Assembly (NCBI GenBank): GCA_007258455.2
Contig: VDFB02321319.1
Location: 173,461 to 237,460 of the forward strand
DNA length: 64,000 nt
Direction: 5' to 3'
Source: Sequoia sempervirens
Lineage: Eukaryota > Streptophyta > Pinopsida > Cupressales > Cupressaceae
Shown: positions 47,177 to 58,669 of the stretch, one piece after another
Layout of the letters: each line of letters starts with the position of its first letter
Numbering within the stretch: position 1 is the first letter of the stretch
Notes under the pieces: model-generated
What the model was told of the DNA's origin: nothing
Database searches by the model: none
What the model saw: only the letters and a program-made list of their open reading frames with translations
Made by a program: the position numbers and the translations under genes

Positions 47177-48321
47177 AGTGATTGATCCAAAGTTTGCAAA
47201 CTCGTTAAGCACTCAGGAGTGTTTTTCCCCATGAATACTCAGAGTAAACTCGCCAGGTTTTTTTCCTGATTTTTTCTGCAAGTACTTGCCAAAACTCGGC
47301 AATTTTGTGTAAAAACTCAACATTGGGTCATGACACAATTTTGATGCAGGTCAAACACGATTATGACCTGGAGAAAACACAATTTTTTCTCTATAAAACC
47401 TCCATTCACCCTTCCACACCACACAAAACAGCAAGCAAGTGTCTATAGAAAATTGGGAAGATTTTTTAGGCAATTATTAGGCTAGTTGATTTTTTTTCCA
47501 TTTTTTTCTAGAATTTCAAAAAAAAAAATCCTAAGCCTAAATACATGTCATACAAATGCATTTTTTCTCTAGAAAGGTTTTGTGGCTAGGGGCTACAGCC
47601 AACCCCCCTACAACCCCCTACCATTTAGGCCTTCATCCATGCCCGCCACATACAATCCACACATGTAGCTAGGCATTAACTACTTTATCAATGCTGGTTG
47701 AAATAAAACTGACTTCACAAACCAACATTAAATTGATTCAATTTGTGAAATTTGTGAATTGATTATAGAGCTTCTTGTTGATTTCGACAAGCAAGTTATG
47801 GAGGATGTGACTACAGCAAAAGCAGGGGAGATTGGATTGTCATTGGATGACATTGATATGGTAGAGAAGTCATTACCATCTAGTAGCAAGGTGGAGCCAA
47901 GTAGGGAGCCACAACTGAGTGCGAGGACCATACCTAGTACTATCCAATTTTTCACTAGAACTGGGAACAAGAAATTGTAAAAACTTGTAATTTTTTTACT
48001 TTCCTAGATATGCAATTTATGATGATGATTTTAAAAAACAATCATCATAAAGTGATATTAGTTATCAATTAATAGCTAGCTATTGTATCTGGCTTTGCAT
48101 CATACTGTGATTATGTAATCAATATGTATTCAAGAATCAAATCTAATATAAAACACTTCCTCATGGTTTTCTAGACTCATTTGATACATTTTGCAATCGC
48201 ATTTTACAAAAAAAAAAGTCTTTTTAAGAGATTTAAGTTTTTTTTTTAAGTTGTCGAGTTTTAGCCAAGTCTAAAATTTTGGATTATTCGTATTTGGATG
48301 CCTTTGCAAAATTGTTATTAT
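47177..48321. other. Unassigned repeat-like sequence with a small ORF
   Basis: The stretch has actcgcc/actcgg phrases with long T runs and separates a Copia fragment from Gypsy pol. A plus-strand ORF at 47759-47980 (73 codons, ending RTIPSTIQFFTRTGNKKL) could be the tail of a transposase, but I do not recognise it. No terminal repeats or target duplications were identified. Confidence 0.35.
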
Positions 48322-48505
48322 GCCTCCATAATCCCTAAGACCTCATCAATGTGTCTAACATGATCCTCCCATGTACTGTCGTATATTAGGATGTCATCAA
48401 AGAAGACAAGTACAAATTTTCGCAACTACTTATTAAATATTCGATTCATACATGACTAGAATGTAGTAGGTGCATTGATTAGTCCAAAAGGCATGACCAA
48501 GAACT

Positions 48506-49766
48506 TGTTGTGACCTTTTCACACATCGCCCCATTCAAGATGGGGACCCCTAATTTTTGCTCCATTCTGGTCTTTTTGGCTTTGGTTTCTCTCTCTCTCT
48601 CTGATGTCTGCCTTTCGAGGATTGTCCCCGTCATTGAGTTTAAACGTGAATTTTGGCCAAGTCTGAAAATTAGGGTTTTGAACTTCCTGGTCAATTTGAA
48701 ATCAAATGAAATGAATAAATTGAAAACAAAGACTAACGTTGCTGTCAGTATGCTTCCAGTAGACTCTCAGCTAAATTTCATCAGATTCTGGCCACTTACT
48801 ATTTTTAGTAAGTGTGCAATTCAGTGGTGTTTTCTCAGCATTCTTGAAGTTTCAACAGTCACACTGCAGAGCACATCGGGCTGCTCACTGGAAAAATTTG
48901 AGCTAAAACAGACAACTTACTATTTTTAGCAGTTCAACTTCCAGAGCAGATTCCAGGGCTTAGGTGCAGAGTTTTTCAACGCATGTCTGGAGATTCCTTC
49001 TGGGTTTTCAGAGACCTTCGCGATGGTGTAACATGCAAAGTGAGATAACGACTTTCAGAGTTCAGCCTTCAGAGGCTATTTTTAGGGTTTGCATGTCAGG
49101 TTTTCCTTTGCATGTCTGCATATTCCTTGTGGGTTTTTCAAGAGCTTCGCGATGATGTGACATGCAAACGGTGATAATCACTCTTTTAGCAACTTGCTGA
49201 TGGTGAGTTTGCCTTGCGTGGTCAACTGGAAATTATTTCAAACTTAACTTCGATTGTGGTTCATATGCTTGTATGCATCGTTGTGATGGTACATGTATGT
49301 TGAATTATAATCTAAATATTCTTCGTTACTCCTTAAGATTGCACCAATTTTGCTGAAGCTGTCCGATGTGAGGCTAGGTAAAATCCGGTTGAAGTCTGCT
49401 GAAGTCGAACTCCACATATCTTGCATTTAGATAGAACATAAACTTCTTAGGCCCTACACTCATTTAATTTCAGTTCATTTCTGGTTAGGATTAGGAAACT
49501 TGTGCTCACTTGCCAAATCATTCGAATTACATGAAATCCCTTAGTCTACTGCCTGCTGTCAACTGCCGAACAATTGTGTAAGTCCCCTTGAAATACCAGC
49601 AAAACACATCGAGCCAACTGAGACTATTCACACTAAAGGAACCTTGGAGTTAAATGCATGATCTATCTCACAATCTTAGCATGCAGGAAACTTTGTTCAA
49701 GAGAGGATAGAGTAGCCGTTGGCGACTTTATTCTGTGTTGGTGTGGTCACAAAAATCACGTCAACA
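48506..49766 (+). mobile_element. Family B solo LTR with internal deletion (B3, 1261 bp)
   Basis: It starts tgttgtgacc and ends cacgtcaaca and is flanked by perfect gaact duplications (48501-48505 and 49767-49771). The first about 690 bases match the start of B1 and B4; the rest matches the tail of B1 and B2 from the cactagc..cttg phrase onward. The ORF and TATA box are missing. The junction near 49190 falls at an acttgct microhomology shared by the two joined regions. The perfect TSD proves that both termini belong to one unit. Confidence 0.88.
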
Positions 49767-50144
49767 GAACTCATAGTGTCCATAGTGGCATCTAAATGCA
49801 ATTGTATCTTTGTTCTCTTCTCTGACTCTAATCTGGTGGTATCCTAACCAAAGGCCAATCTTAAAAAAGTAGACTGCCCCATGCAATTCATCAATCAACT
49901 CGTCAATCCTAGGTATAGGATAAATGTTCTTAATTGGCTTTTTGTTGAGAGCCATGTAGTCAATGCACATCTTAATGGTTTCATCCTTCTTAACCAAAAC
50001 TACTAAAGAAGCAAAAGGACTGGAACTGGGTCTAATATGTCCCATATCAAGTAGCTCCCTGATTGATTTCTCTATCTCTTCCTTATGCCTTTTTCGGTGG
50101 CGATAAGGAGTTGTTATGACAGGCTTGGCCTCTTCTTATAACTC

Positions 50145-50350
50145 AATGACGTGTTCAAAGCCCCTATCCAATGGTCTACATGAAGGAATGTCACCAAATA
50201 TAGGAGTATGTTTATCCAACAAAGACTAAATATCAATGTGATAGGCTTTCCCATCCTCTAAAGAAGTTTTTGTGGAAACGAAACATTGGGTTGCCCATGC
50301 AACCTCACCATGCCGAAAAAGAGCCTCCATCTTCTTTGCAGTGACTATTT
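50145..50350 (-). repeat. 206-bp direct duplication, left copy
   Basis: It matches 51600-51805 over 206 bases without indels and with three mismatches (near 50151, 50183 and 50270). The sequence is part of the G3 linker between protease and RT. The two copies flank the LTR fragment at 50351-51599. Confidence 0.9.
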
Positions 50351-51599
50351 AGAAGCATTTAACCATTTAATATTATGTAATTATAATGGTCTATGACGAG
50401 ATTACATCGTAAACATCATGATATAATAAATATCAAAGTATATAAAATAAATATAAAATATTAAGATATAAATGTAAATATTAACATTTTATTATGATAT
50501 AATAAATATTTTAATAAATATATTAAATTAATGTAAAACACAGATATTAAATAATTATCAAATATAAATATCGTGATTAAGATAATATTATAATTGCTGA
50601 ATATAAACAAATAACCGAAAATTGCAAATTATCGCGCCTGTGAGAAAACGCGTCACTCGGCTATGAGAGATGACGTCTCACCCAGGAGACATGGCGTTTC
50701 ACCCAGCAGTTGTATATTTAAATGACGTCTTTGGTGGAAGCAAGGGCATCGATTTATATTGGAAAAAGCCTTTATCGAATATTTAACTCTTCCTTAAAAA
50801 CATTGACGAAAAATACATTCAAAACACGACCTTGACATCCTCGCGCGGTAAGCAAGTTATTGCCAGACTAGAAAGGAATAAACAGAATTATATACGGACA
50901 GACTCCAATTCGCTGGCACCAACCCTAAACCATGAATCTTTGGTATGTGGAAAAAGACATCGAATGGGAGGATTAAAGAACATATGCCAATACCATCGTG
51001 GCCGGTGAGGGAAGAGATACGGTGGGAAAAGGCAGAACAGTAACTACTTCTGCAGACCGAGCAAGGCTAATAAATATGTTGGATAATTGGTGAGTATTAC
51101 AAAATACGAGTTCTTAATTACTTGGAATAGCAGAGGTGAGAATAAAGGTATTGATTAGCGAATATATTACTTTGAAATTCTTTAATATATTAGCATTTAT
51201 GAATATATTTAAATATATAATGATAAATGTATGTACAATGGATATGGAAATTGTGATTCACATATACATCATGGGTGATTGATGTATCTAATGTAAATTT
51301 ATAAATGGGTATTATTTACGATCATCCAATAATGATGCTTGTAGCAATTATTGAGCCTTAAAACGGCTCTACTCGTTCGCTACAATGATAAATGGTATAA
51401 CCGAATTCCATCTATAAATCTTGAAAGATGAAGTATCTAATGTATGAAGGAAATATATTATAGAAAAATCATTCATAATGAGTAATAGGGATGTTTAATG
51501 TCTAATTTATTGATCTCCAAACGTTCTAATATCTTTTTGAGAAATACTTTGTATGCAAGATTCGGGTTTAAGTGTTTCCGTCAAAAAGGGGACATTACA
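50351..51599 (+). mobile_element. LTR fragment inserted between the 206-bp duplications
   Basis: The 3' end is ggggacattaca at 51599, the standard end of the tgtaatgtccc LTRs. The left end (agaagcattt) is not an LTR start, so the LTR is 5'-truncated. The content is AT-rich with a GC-richer part near 50640-50760 (gacgtctcaccc phrases). There is no ORF. Confidence 0.6.
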
Positions 51600-51805
51600 A
51601 ATGACATGTTCAAAGCCCCTATCCAATGGTCTACATGGAGGAATGTCACCAAATATAGGAGTATGTTTATCCAACAAAGACTAAATATCAATGTGATAGG
51701 CTTTCCCATCCTCTAAAGAAGTTTATGTGGAAACGAAACATTGGGTTGCCCATGCAACCTCACCATGCCGAAAAAGAGCCTCCATCTTCTTTGCAGTGAC
51801 TATTT
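51600..51805 (-). repeat. 206-bp direct duplication, right copy
   Basis: Partner of 50145-50350. After it the G3 coding sequence continues toward the protease, so this copy keeps the original upstream junction. Confidence 0.9.
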
Positions 51806-52300
51806 TGGGTGCTCCATTAGACAGCTTCAAAGTATGACCTTTCTCCCATCTTCTTTGAACTTTAACTCCATAGTCTGAAAATTTTCAGAATACAACTATT
51901 GTGCTCCAAAAACTACAACTATCTTTCCAATTCCCTCTACATAGAAATCATTTGTCACCTTATGGTTGCCTAACATGATACTCAATTATGATATCTGTTT
52001 TGTACATTTCATAGTAAATCCATATGCAACCATTACATTGAATCCTTTGAAATCTTCCACCTCAAGTCCTTTCTTCACTACTATGCCCTCATCAATGAAG
52101 TTGTGGGTTGCCCCACTATCAATCAAAATTGTCACTCTCTAACCCTACAATACTCTAACTCAAAATGGATTATATTTGGGTGTACCTGTTAGAGTGGCAA
52201 AAGTCCCTCCTAAAACTCCTCCAAGATGGTGATCTTCAGGTTTAGCTTCTTCTCCTTCTTCTTGATCACTCCCTCAACCAACTTCCTCCTTTTATCCTTC

Positions 52301-52641
52301 TATACAAAAGAATTGTTTTGCAATGCTTATCTTCATCATGCTTGTGGTGGCGCTGATTTCTTCATGTATGCTTGAATTTCTTAAAGCTACTCTTATCCTT
52401 CTATACATGGCGTTTATCCTTCTACAGATTTGGATATGTAGCATTGTTTTCAACATTGTATGCAGCATTGATATGTAGGTTTTCTTCTATATCTAGGCGT
52501 GTATCGTGCAGCAGCATCAAATACTAGGCGAATTCTTTCTAACACGGTATGCATCAAGCTTTGACATCTTTCTAACAACATGCATCAATTTGACATCTTT
52601 TCTAGCCGCATGCATCAAGCTTTGACATCAATGACAATTAT
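52301..52641. other. Junction between G3 and the R2 element, no gene
   Basis: Short repeated phrases (catgcatcaagctttgacatc, twice near 52547-52626; cttctacagatttggatatgtag) are present. No coding sequence is recognisable; it is likely the decayed end of the R2 internal region. Confidence 0.4.
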
Positions 52642-53848
52642 CTAACAATAAGTATCTTTTCTCCGTCCATCATTTCTTCCTTGTGTTTTACAACTTCTTG
52701 CCTTATGACCAAGATGGTTGCATTTATAACATATGATGTCCTTTCTCTTTGGCAACACATAAGAACCTTTATTCTTGATCCAATCACTATTGCTTGCATG
52801 TGTCCAACAATCTATAGCTTTGTGGCCATAGTTGTTACATGAATAGCAATAACCATAAAAGGAGTATTGAGACTTGTTCATTTGTCTTTGCCTTGGAGGA
52901 AATGATCTTGCGAATTTCTCCTTGTTGTTTCTATGAGGAATATTACTTTTCTATGGGACATTGTTTTCCTCATTTCCTTTCTTTTGTTGCTCATTTGAAG
53001 GTTGATCTTCCTTTGTTTCATGACCAAGACTTGTCTTCATGCATGATGACTTTTTCCCATCTATAATATCATCCACAATTTTGGTACTCTTATCAACTTT
53101 GTGATTCTTGTCTTGCTTGGTAGTTGTTTTCTCTAATTTTGTTCTTAAGTAACCAAGTTCGGACTTATACTTCTCAGTTCTCACAATCTTCTTCTTTTAT
53201 CTTCAATTGACTTCTTACTTCTTCCTCATTTCTTTTTTCTTTTTCGATTTTGACTTTTAAATCTTCGATCATCCTTTCCGCTTCCCCAAGGGCTTGTGAT
53301 AGCCTCACCTTGGATTCACTTCCTTCTTGAATTTTTTATTTTAGACACACATTTCTTCTTTTAAGTGAATGAATCTCATCATACGCAAGATAAATTTCTT
53401 CTTCAAGATCCACTTCTTCATTAACCTCATTCTTCTTATCTTCAGCATTTTCTTCATCTCTTTCATTTTTATCACCTTTTGCTTCCATAGCCATGAAAAG
53501 TATTTCCTTCTCTTGAATATTTCTCTTCTTTTATTTTTTCTTCACCTTTGACCTGCAAACATTCAAAAACACAATAATCAATTTTATCATAACTAAAAAA
53601 TTTATACTTACCTTTGTATATGTTGAATTCTTCTTTAGAATTTTTATCAACATGAGCTTCTTTTGCATCCGATTCATTGCTCGAGCTATTGCTTGGTTAT
53701 CATGCTTTGAAATGTTCATCCTTAATGATTTGAACGTTGCTTCTTCTTTAGACGATTTCTGTAGAAACCCTTGTTTCCCCGTTTCCTGAATCTGACTGAA
53801 TTTTTTTGTGTTTTGCGTTTTTTTGATTGTTTTTGGGTTTTTGTGCAA
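52642..53848 (-). pseudogene. Gag-like region of an R-like element (R2)
   Basis: Minus-strand pieces: a Lys/Glu-rich coiled-coil region (53184-53848, with breaks), then a segment at 52642-52881 with two CCHC zinc knuckles, CYSCNNYGHKAIDC and CYKCNHLGHKARSC. Both knuckles are intact here, unlike in R. Order and sequence follow the R gag (FYGYCYSCN shared). No pol domain was seen. Confidence 0.7.
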
Positions 53849-54863
53849 TAAAGGGTAAAATGCGATTTTGCAATAAATTGGAAATAAATTCTTTAAAATT
53901 ATCTAACTTCGAAAATCTACTAAATCCAATGCAAATACTTATGCCAGATCATTTATTACTCTTCCGGAATGATTACAATAAATGTCTGATAACATGCAAT
54001 AAGGAAACAATAATTTTTATTGAGAAAACCTGGTAAAAGCAGCGAGCTGTAGATGAAGAAATCTGGTACGGCTGCAATGATTAGTTCCCTCTTCCTTCGT
54101 CAGGTGCTCTGGATAGGACTCAGATGCTTAGGCGCCTTCAATGAAGTTGATATTTGACCTGAATGGTAGGCGTTTTCTCCACAAGACAAGGTACGGCTCA
54201 AGGAAGGTAGTACGGCCTGCAGCAAAGTACGGCCAGGTACAGCAGCAATAAATAATGTACGGCCTTCTCTAGAACTCTCCAGATCTCCAAGAAATATGTG
54301 CGCCTAGATGAATGAATGTCTTCTGAATGAAAACTACTCTGAAAACCCTGAATGTAAATATCTCTGAAGATCAATGATTTCCTCGATGAAGAAACCTTCA
54401 TTGGCAATAAAATCGTGTTATTTCACACCTCAACCGCCTTCCAATGGAGATGGCTCAGTTTCAAGGAATTCAACTTGAAACTCTAAAAGCTTCTTGCCGC
54501 ATCAAGTTGATCAATTTTCAATTCACACAATCATTGATAATAGGCTCCATTCTAAATGCAAAGCTTCATATTCTGAAAAGTATCAGTAAAATGGTTTAAC
54601 TTTATATAATATTTCTGGCACCGATAATAGTTTCTGGTTTTGCATCCGACGACCACTTTCAACACCGCGTCCGAATCGAATCGGCACCGGTCAATCAACG
54701 TCTCACCGCATTGTCCTGACGGTCAACTGGCTGGTTCCACGGACACCGCATTCAACCGCCATCGACTTGTTGTTCATAGCTTCCTTTTCCCTTATTTCCT
54801 TTTCTTTTTCCCATATGTGCTCTTATCTACCTTCTAGCGATTAGGCTATTTGTGAAGGAACCC
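53849..54863 (-). mobile_element. R2 leader region
   Basis: This lies between the PBS and the gag-like region. There is no convincing ORF. A gtacggc heptamer or near match recurs at about 54066, 54190, 54209, 54227 and 54259. The plus-strand ORF at 54640-54837 lacks family features and is not called. Confidence 0.45.
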
Positions 54864-54875
54864 ACTTTGATACCA
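54864..54875 (-). promoter_or_regulatory. R2 primer-binding site, slightly decayed
   Basis: The plus-strand sequence actttgatacca is the reverse complement of tggtatcaaagt, two differences from the initiator tRNA-Met site. It lies two bases from the LTR that starts tgttgagcac at 54878. Confidence 0.7.
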
Positions 54876-54877
54876 AT

Positions 54878-56150
54878 TGTTGAGCACACAGTGATACTGG
54901 GGGCAGGGATGGGGGCAGGCTGAATCATTATCTAACAATATTTTACTTTTCAAAACTTAACCAATCACAATAAGAACATTCAAGTAAGATCTAGCAATTA
55001 GGAACACAATGAGAACACATGATTTACGTGGAAACCCTTTTGGGAGAAAACCACGGCACAAGATTGCTTATGTATTATATATTAATCTTTTTCTTCTTGT
55101 AGGCTCCAACCTACTATCAAAGCCTCCAATCTCTATACAAATTGAGCTCCAACTCAGCAAGAGGCTCCAACCTCCACTTGATAGGCTCCAACCCCCACAC
55201 ACAAACTGAGCCCCAACCCAGCAAGAGGCTCCAACCTTTATTTGATAGGCTTCAACCCTTTCAATTCTTCAATGCTGATATAAAACTCTTTCACCAAAAA
55301 CACAAATCTGATCCACAATCACATAACAATCTGCTCTAATTATCTTTGCAATCTTCTCTTATTTTTCACATATATTTGTCGCATATATTTGCAATTGTCT
55401 TTCACACATACTCTGCATATATTCTCTAATATGAATCTGATATACTCTTCATTTCTGGCATTTTTATCTCTTTTTAATCTGCTCTTTTTAATCAGAAATA
55501 AATCATTGACTTGCTTGTTTCTCCTTTTTTTTCACTCCCAATCCTTCATCTATTTATATCTTTATGGCTGAGTGAAAAGATACATCTTTTTGAAAGATAG
55601 TGACTTTTCAGAAAGTCGTGACTCCTCTTTAATTAATAGCCATCTCTCCAAACTTGATCGCTGCTTTTACTAATTATAATTTTTCCATTTTACATTTAAT
55701 TAATCTCTAACTTCATTTCAATTATTTCCTATTACAAACTTGCCTTTATACCAATCACTGCCTTTTAATATTTAATTTTATTACCTCTTAATCTTGGTTG
55801 ATTTAAACTTTATTTACACATGTATTTAGTCGCAGCCTCCTCACAAATGTAATTGCTGTTCAATAAATCTTATCACTGCACTTTTCATAGTACATACTAA
55901 ATCTGATCGCTGTCTTTTATATTCACTTGGGCGCCAAGAATATGAGTCGGCCATATTAGAATTTATTTGTTTTAACTTCTATCTTCTATTCCCTCAAGAG
56001 TGGCGGCAATGAAGAGTCGGCCAGCTTGTAATTATAATTGAACTTCTGATTATTTCTAAAGATATGAATCATAGTTTGAGTTCTTGTCAATTCAATTCTG
56101 CATACTTGATCAAGCATAACAATTTGTTGTTGCCCATTCTAAGTATTTTC
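54878..56150 (-). mobile_element. R2 5' LTR of the acgtggaaaccc family
   Basis: Read on the plus strand it starts tgttgagcacacag and has acgtggaaaccctt near 55027. A diverged 64-bp repeat with gagc(t/c)ccaac(t/c)cagcaagag lies at 55141-55265. A reverse-strand TATA (tataaatag) near 55550 puts U5 on the left and U3 on the right, consistent with the PBS on the left. The right end is not clear; 56150 is approximate. Confidence 0.55.
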
Positions 56151-56426
56151 CATACAATCTTCTGCATCTATTAACGTTTCCAAGTTGTAGTTCTATCTCA
56201 AATCAGGCATCATAGTTAAGCGGACTCTTCTTGACTTCCTCCTCATATTGAGGAATCCTTTGACATCAATGACAACAATATTTCCAACAACGACATGAAA
56301 TCCATGGTTGAAAAAAGGACTATATCTATCTGCTATTCTGGCGTTTAAATTCAATATCTTTAAAGTAGGATCTAGCATTAATATTTATTTGATTTATCAT
56401 AGTAGGATATTTGCATTTAAAATCTT

Positions 56427-57800
56427 GCCGAAGAAATTAGGAAAGACTTTGTCGTAACTCTCAGCCATGCTAAACCTCCAAAGTGCAATATCCCCAAAGC
56501 TGAGCTTAAAGACTTTAAGTACTTATTAAGCAATCCTAACCTCATCATTTCCAAGGCAAACAAAAGTAATGCAATGGCGATTCTAAACAAATGTGACTAT
56601 ATCTCTAAGATACATTCACTTTTATCTAACACTTGTAGCTACAAAATCTTAGATTCCAACCCAATCTCTAAATCGGCATAAAAAGTTAAATTGGCAATCT
56701 CCCTTTCGTCTTTCAATAAAGCCACCAAAAAGCAGTTACTTTTCTCCAAAGAGGTGACCCTAGCATTTATGGCTACCCAAAAGTCCACAAGGAAGGTATA
56801 CCCCTTAGACCCATTGTGGATACAATTGATTCTCCGACCTACAAATTTGCTTCCCACCTACCAAAACTAATCTCCCCCCTCATAGGTAAATCCAACTACT
56901 ACATCAAAAATTCAGCTCATTTCATTGAGTTCATCAAAGATAAAAAAAATTAGAGGATAATGATCTTTTAGTCAGCTTTGATGTGCTTTCATTTTTCACC
57001 AAGGTTCCCATTCTCGACTCAATTGAGTTAACTAGGCACCAACTAATGAGATTGCCAACTTGGTCGAGTTGTGTCTGAGGTCCACTTCTCTTTCCAAGGC
57101 ACAACGTATGAACAAGTGGATGGTGTCGCTATGGGTTCTCCTCTATCCCCTATTATGGATAACATTTACATGGATTACTTTGAAGATTTGGCTCTCCGAT
57201 CCTTTTCCCTCAAACCAAAATGGTGGAAATGCTATGATGATGATACCGATATTTGTTAGCCCCATGGACACGAGAAACTCGAAGAGTTTCATTCCCACTT
57301 AAAAAACCTAAACCCTTAATCTCTTTTCCCAAAGAAATTGAATTGGACAACCAGCTCCCTTTCCTTGACATTCTCCTCATAAAAAAACCGGATGGCACCT
57401 TAGCTCAGTGGATCTTCCGCAAAGCGAACCACACTAACCGTTATCTTCACTCCTCTCATCATCATCCAACCCAAAAATTTGGTGTCCTTAAAACTTTAGC
57501 CTCTAGAGCTTTTTTTATTTGTGATGATGAGCACATAGAACACGAGATTTCCCACCTAATCCAAGTCTTCAAGTTAAATGGTTACAAAATAAAGCACATC
57601 ATCAAGGCAATCAAACAAGCCAATTCCCATTGTACCCGTAAATTCGTGGTTGATCCTCCTCCTTGGCACGTTGCCTCCCTCCCTTATGTGTATGTAATGT
57701 ATGTAAGAAAGGCCTATGGTGTATGTAATGTATGTAAGAAAGGCCTATGGCCTTTCTAACAAAATTTCCAAGATCCTCTATAAGAAAGGCCTATGGTGTA
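56427..57800 (+). pseudogene. Penelope-like element reverse transcriptase, broken
   Basis: Translated pieces in order: NLIISKANKSNAMAILNKCD (56520-56600), the conserved PLE N-terminal RT segment; DPSIYGYPKVHKEGIPLRPI (from 56756); SPTYKFASHLPKLISPLIGK; LEDNDLLVSFDVLSFFTKVP; EQVDGVAMGSPLSPIMDNIY; catalytic CYDDDTDIC (about 57230); LPFLDILLIKKPDGT and TNRYLHSSHHHPTQKFGVLK; then SLPYV. This set and order is diagnostic of Penelope-like RTs. At least one stop and four frameshifts are present. The GIY-YIG endonuclease that follows in the family is absent because the G5 LTR starts at 57801. PLEs of conifers (Dryads) are the closest known plant case. Confidence 0.88.
57689..57750 (+). repeat. Tandem 31-bp duplication inside the PLE C-terminus
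   Basis: Two copies of a 31-base unit (tgtatgtaatgtatgtaaga...) interrupt the codons between SLPYV and GLSNKISKIL. The segment 57704-57731 is identical over 28 bases to 57781-57808, which spans the PLE/LTR junction and includes the first eight bases of the LTR. Confidence 0.85.
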
Positions 57801-58658
57801 TGTAATGTCCCTTGTAGAATCAATTTAAATTTTGCCTTCAATTTTATAGATTAAGATATCAAATATGCCAAAGAACCAATAATTTTTAAGGGATGGTATA
57901 AATGGTTATAGATCTCTACTATGCACTTTCAATTTACTTAAAGAACAACTCTAACTTGACTGATTAACACTAGTCCTGATTATTGAACACTTATAGATTA
58001 ATAGAAGAAGGTATTATGTCAGTAATAATGATGCCACGCCTCTTATATGAATTCTGAAATTCTGTTTGAAATAATGAAGTCTGATTTGATTATTAGTTCA
58101 AGAATGGAAGATTGACAAGATGTAATCATTGTTTCTGAATTATGACTTTAAGATAATGCCTTTGAATGTATAAGAGGCTATGCCTCTATCTGATCGCTGT
58201 TTCTGATTAGATCCTTATACTTCTGCGGTCTTTCCTTGGTGTTGTGTTTGAATATTGACTTGGTGCTTATGCATCCATTAGCCTTGTAATAGGTGAACTA
58301 TATGTCACCCTTACTTGATTGGTTGTAGGCTCTTAAGAGCACTTCCGATCTGAGTTTAAAGATATAAATTCACAATTCTTCCATGTCTCCTGGATGAACC
58401 ACGAACCTCCTCAAATAGCTTTCGAGTGGGCATGATGTGAGGAGTTGTATCTCTTCAACCATATCTCTTTCAATAGCTTAATTAATCATATCAGACTTAT
58501 TCTTCATTAACTAACTAACTAATTCTTTAATCGAACAGATTGCCTTTCTCTTAAACAGCGATAACCTTAACTATTAATGTTCGTCACGTCCATGGATGCC
58601 TTTGGACAAAGACATCTGCTTTGTGCAATTTGTTTAGCAATTGAATGGGATTATTATA
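57801..58658 (-). mobile_element. G5 3' LTR (858 bp)
   Basis: It starts tgtaatgtccc (plus strand) inside the PLE and ends gggattattata. It is followed by gtctccactcc, which on the minus strand is the polypurine tract ggagtggagac just upstream of the LTR. The first about 215 bases match the G1 LTR. Together with the pol genes to its right this defines G5 as a minus-strand Gypsy element. Confidence 0.8.
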
Positions 58659-58669
58659 GTCTCCACTCC

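Larger units (their letters stand above)
48322..52300 (-). pseudogene. Gypsy element G3 protease-RT region, split by two insertions
   Basis: Minus-strand order: protease ILIDSGATHNFIDEG (about 52100), a long linker, RT with MGHIRPSSSPFASLVVLVKK and KMCIDYMALNKKPIKNIYPIP (49772-50045), interruption by a solo LTR (48506-49766), then VMPFGLINAPTTF and the catalytic block VFFDDILIY (48322-48505). A second insertion at 50351-51599 splits the linker. Several stops are present. The RNase H and integrase are missing at the left end. This is a decayed Ty3/Gypsy pol. Confidence 0.85.

Noticed and set aside
54640..55339. Plus-strand ORFs of about 65 codons in the R2 leader and LTR
   Set aside because: Two of them result from the gaggctccaac repeat units of the LTR and the other lacks any conserved feature.
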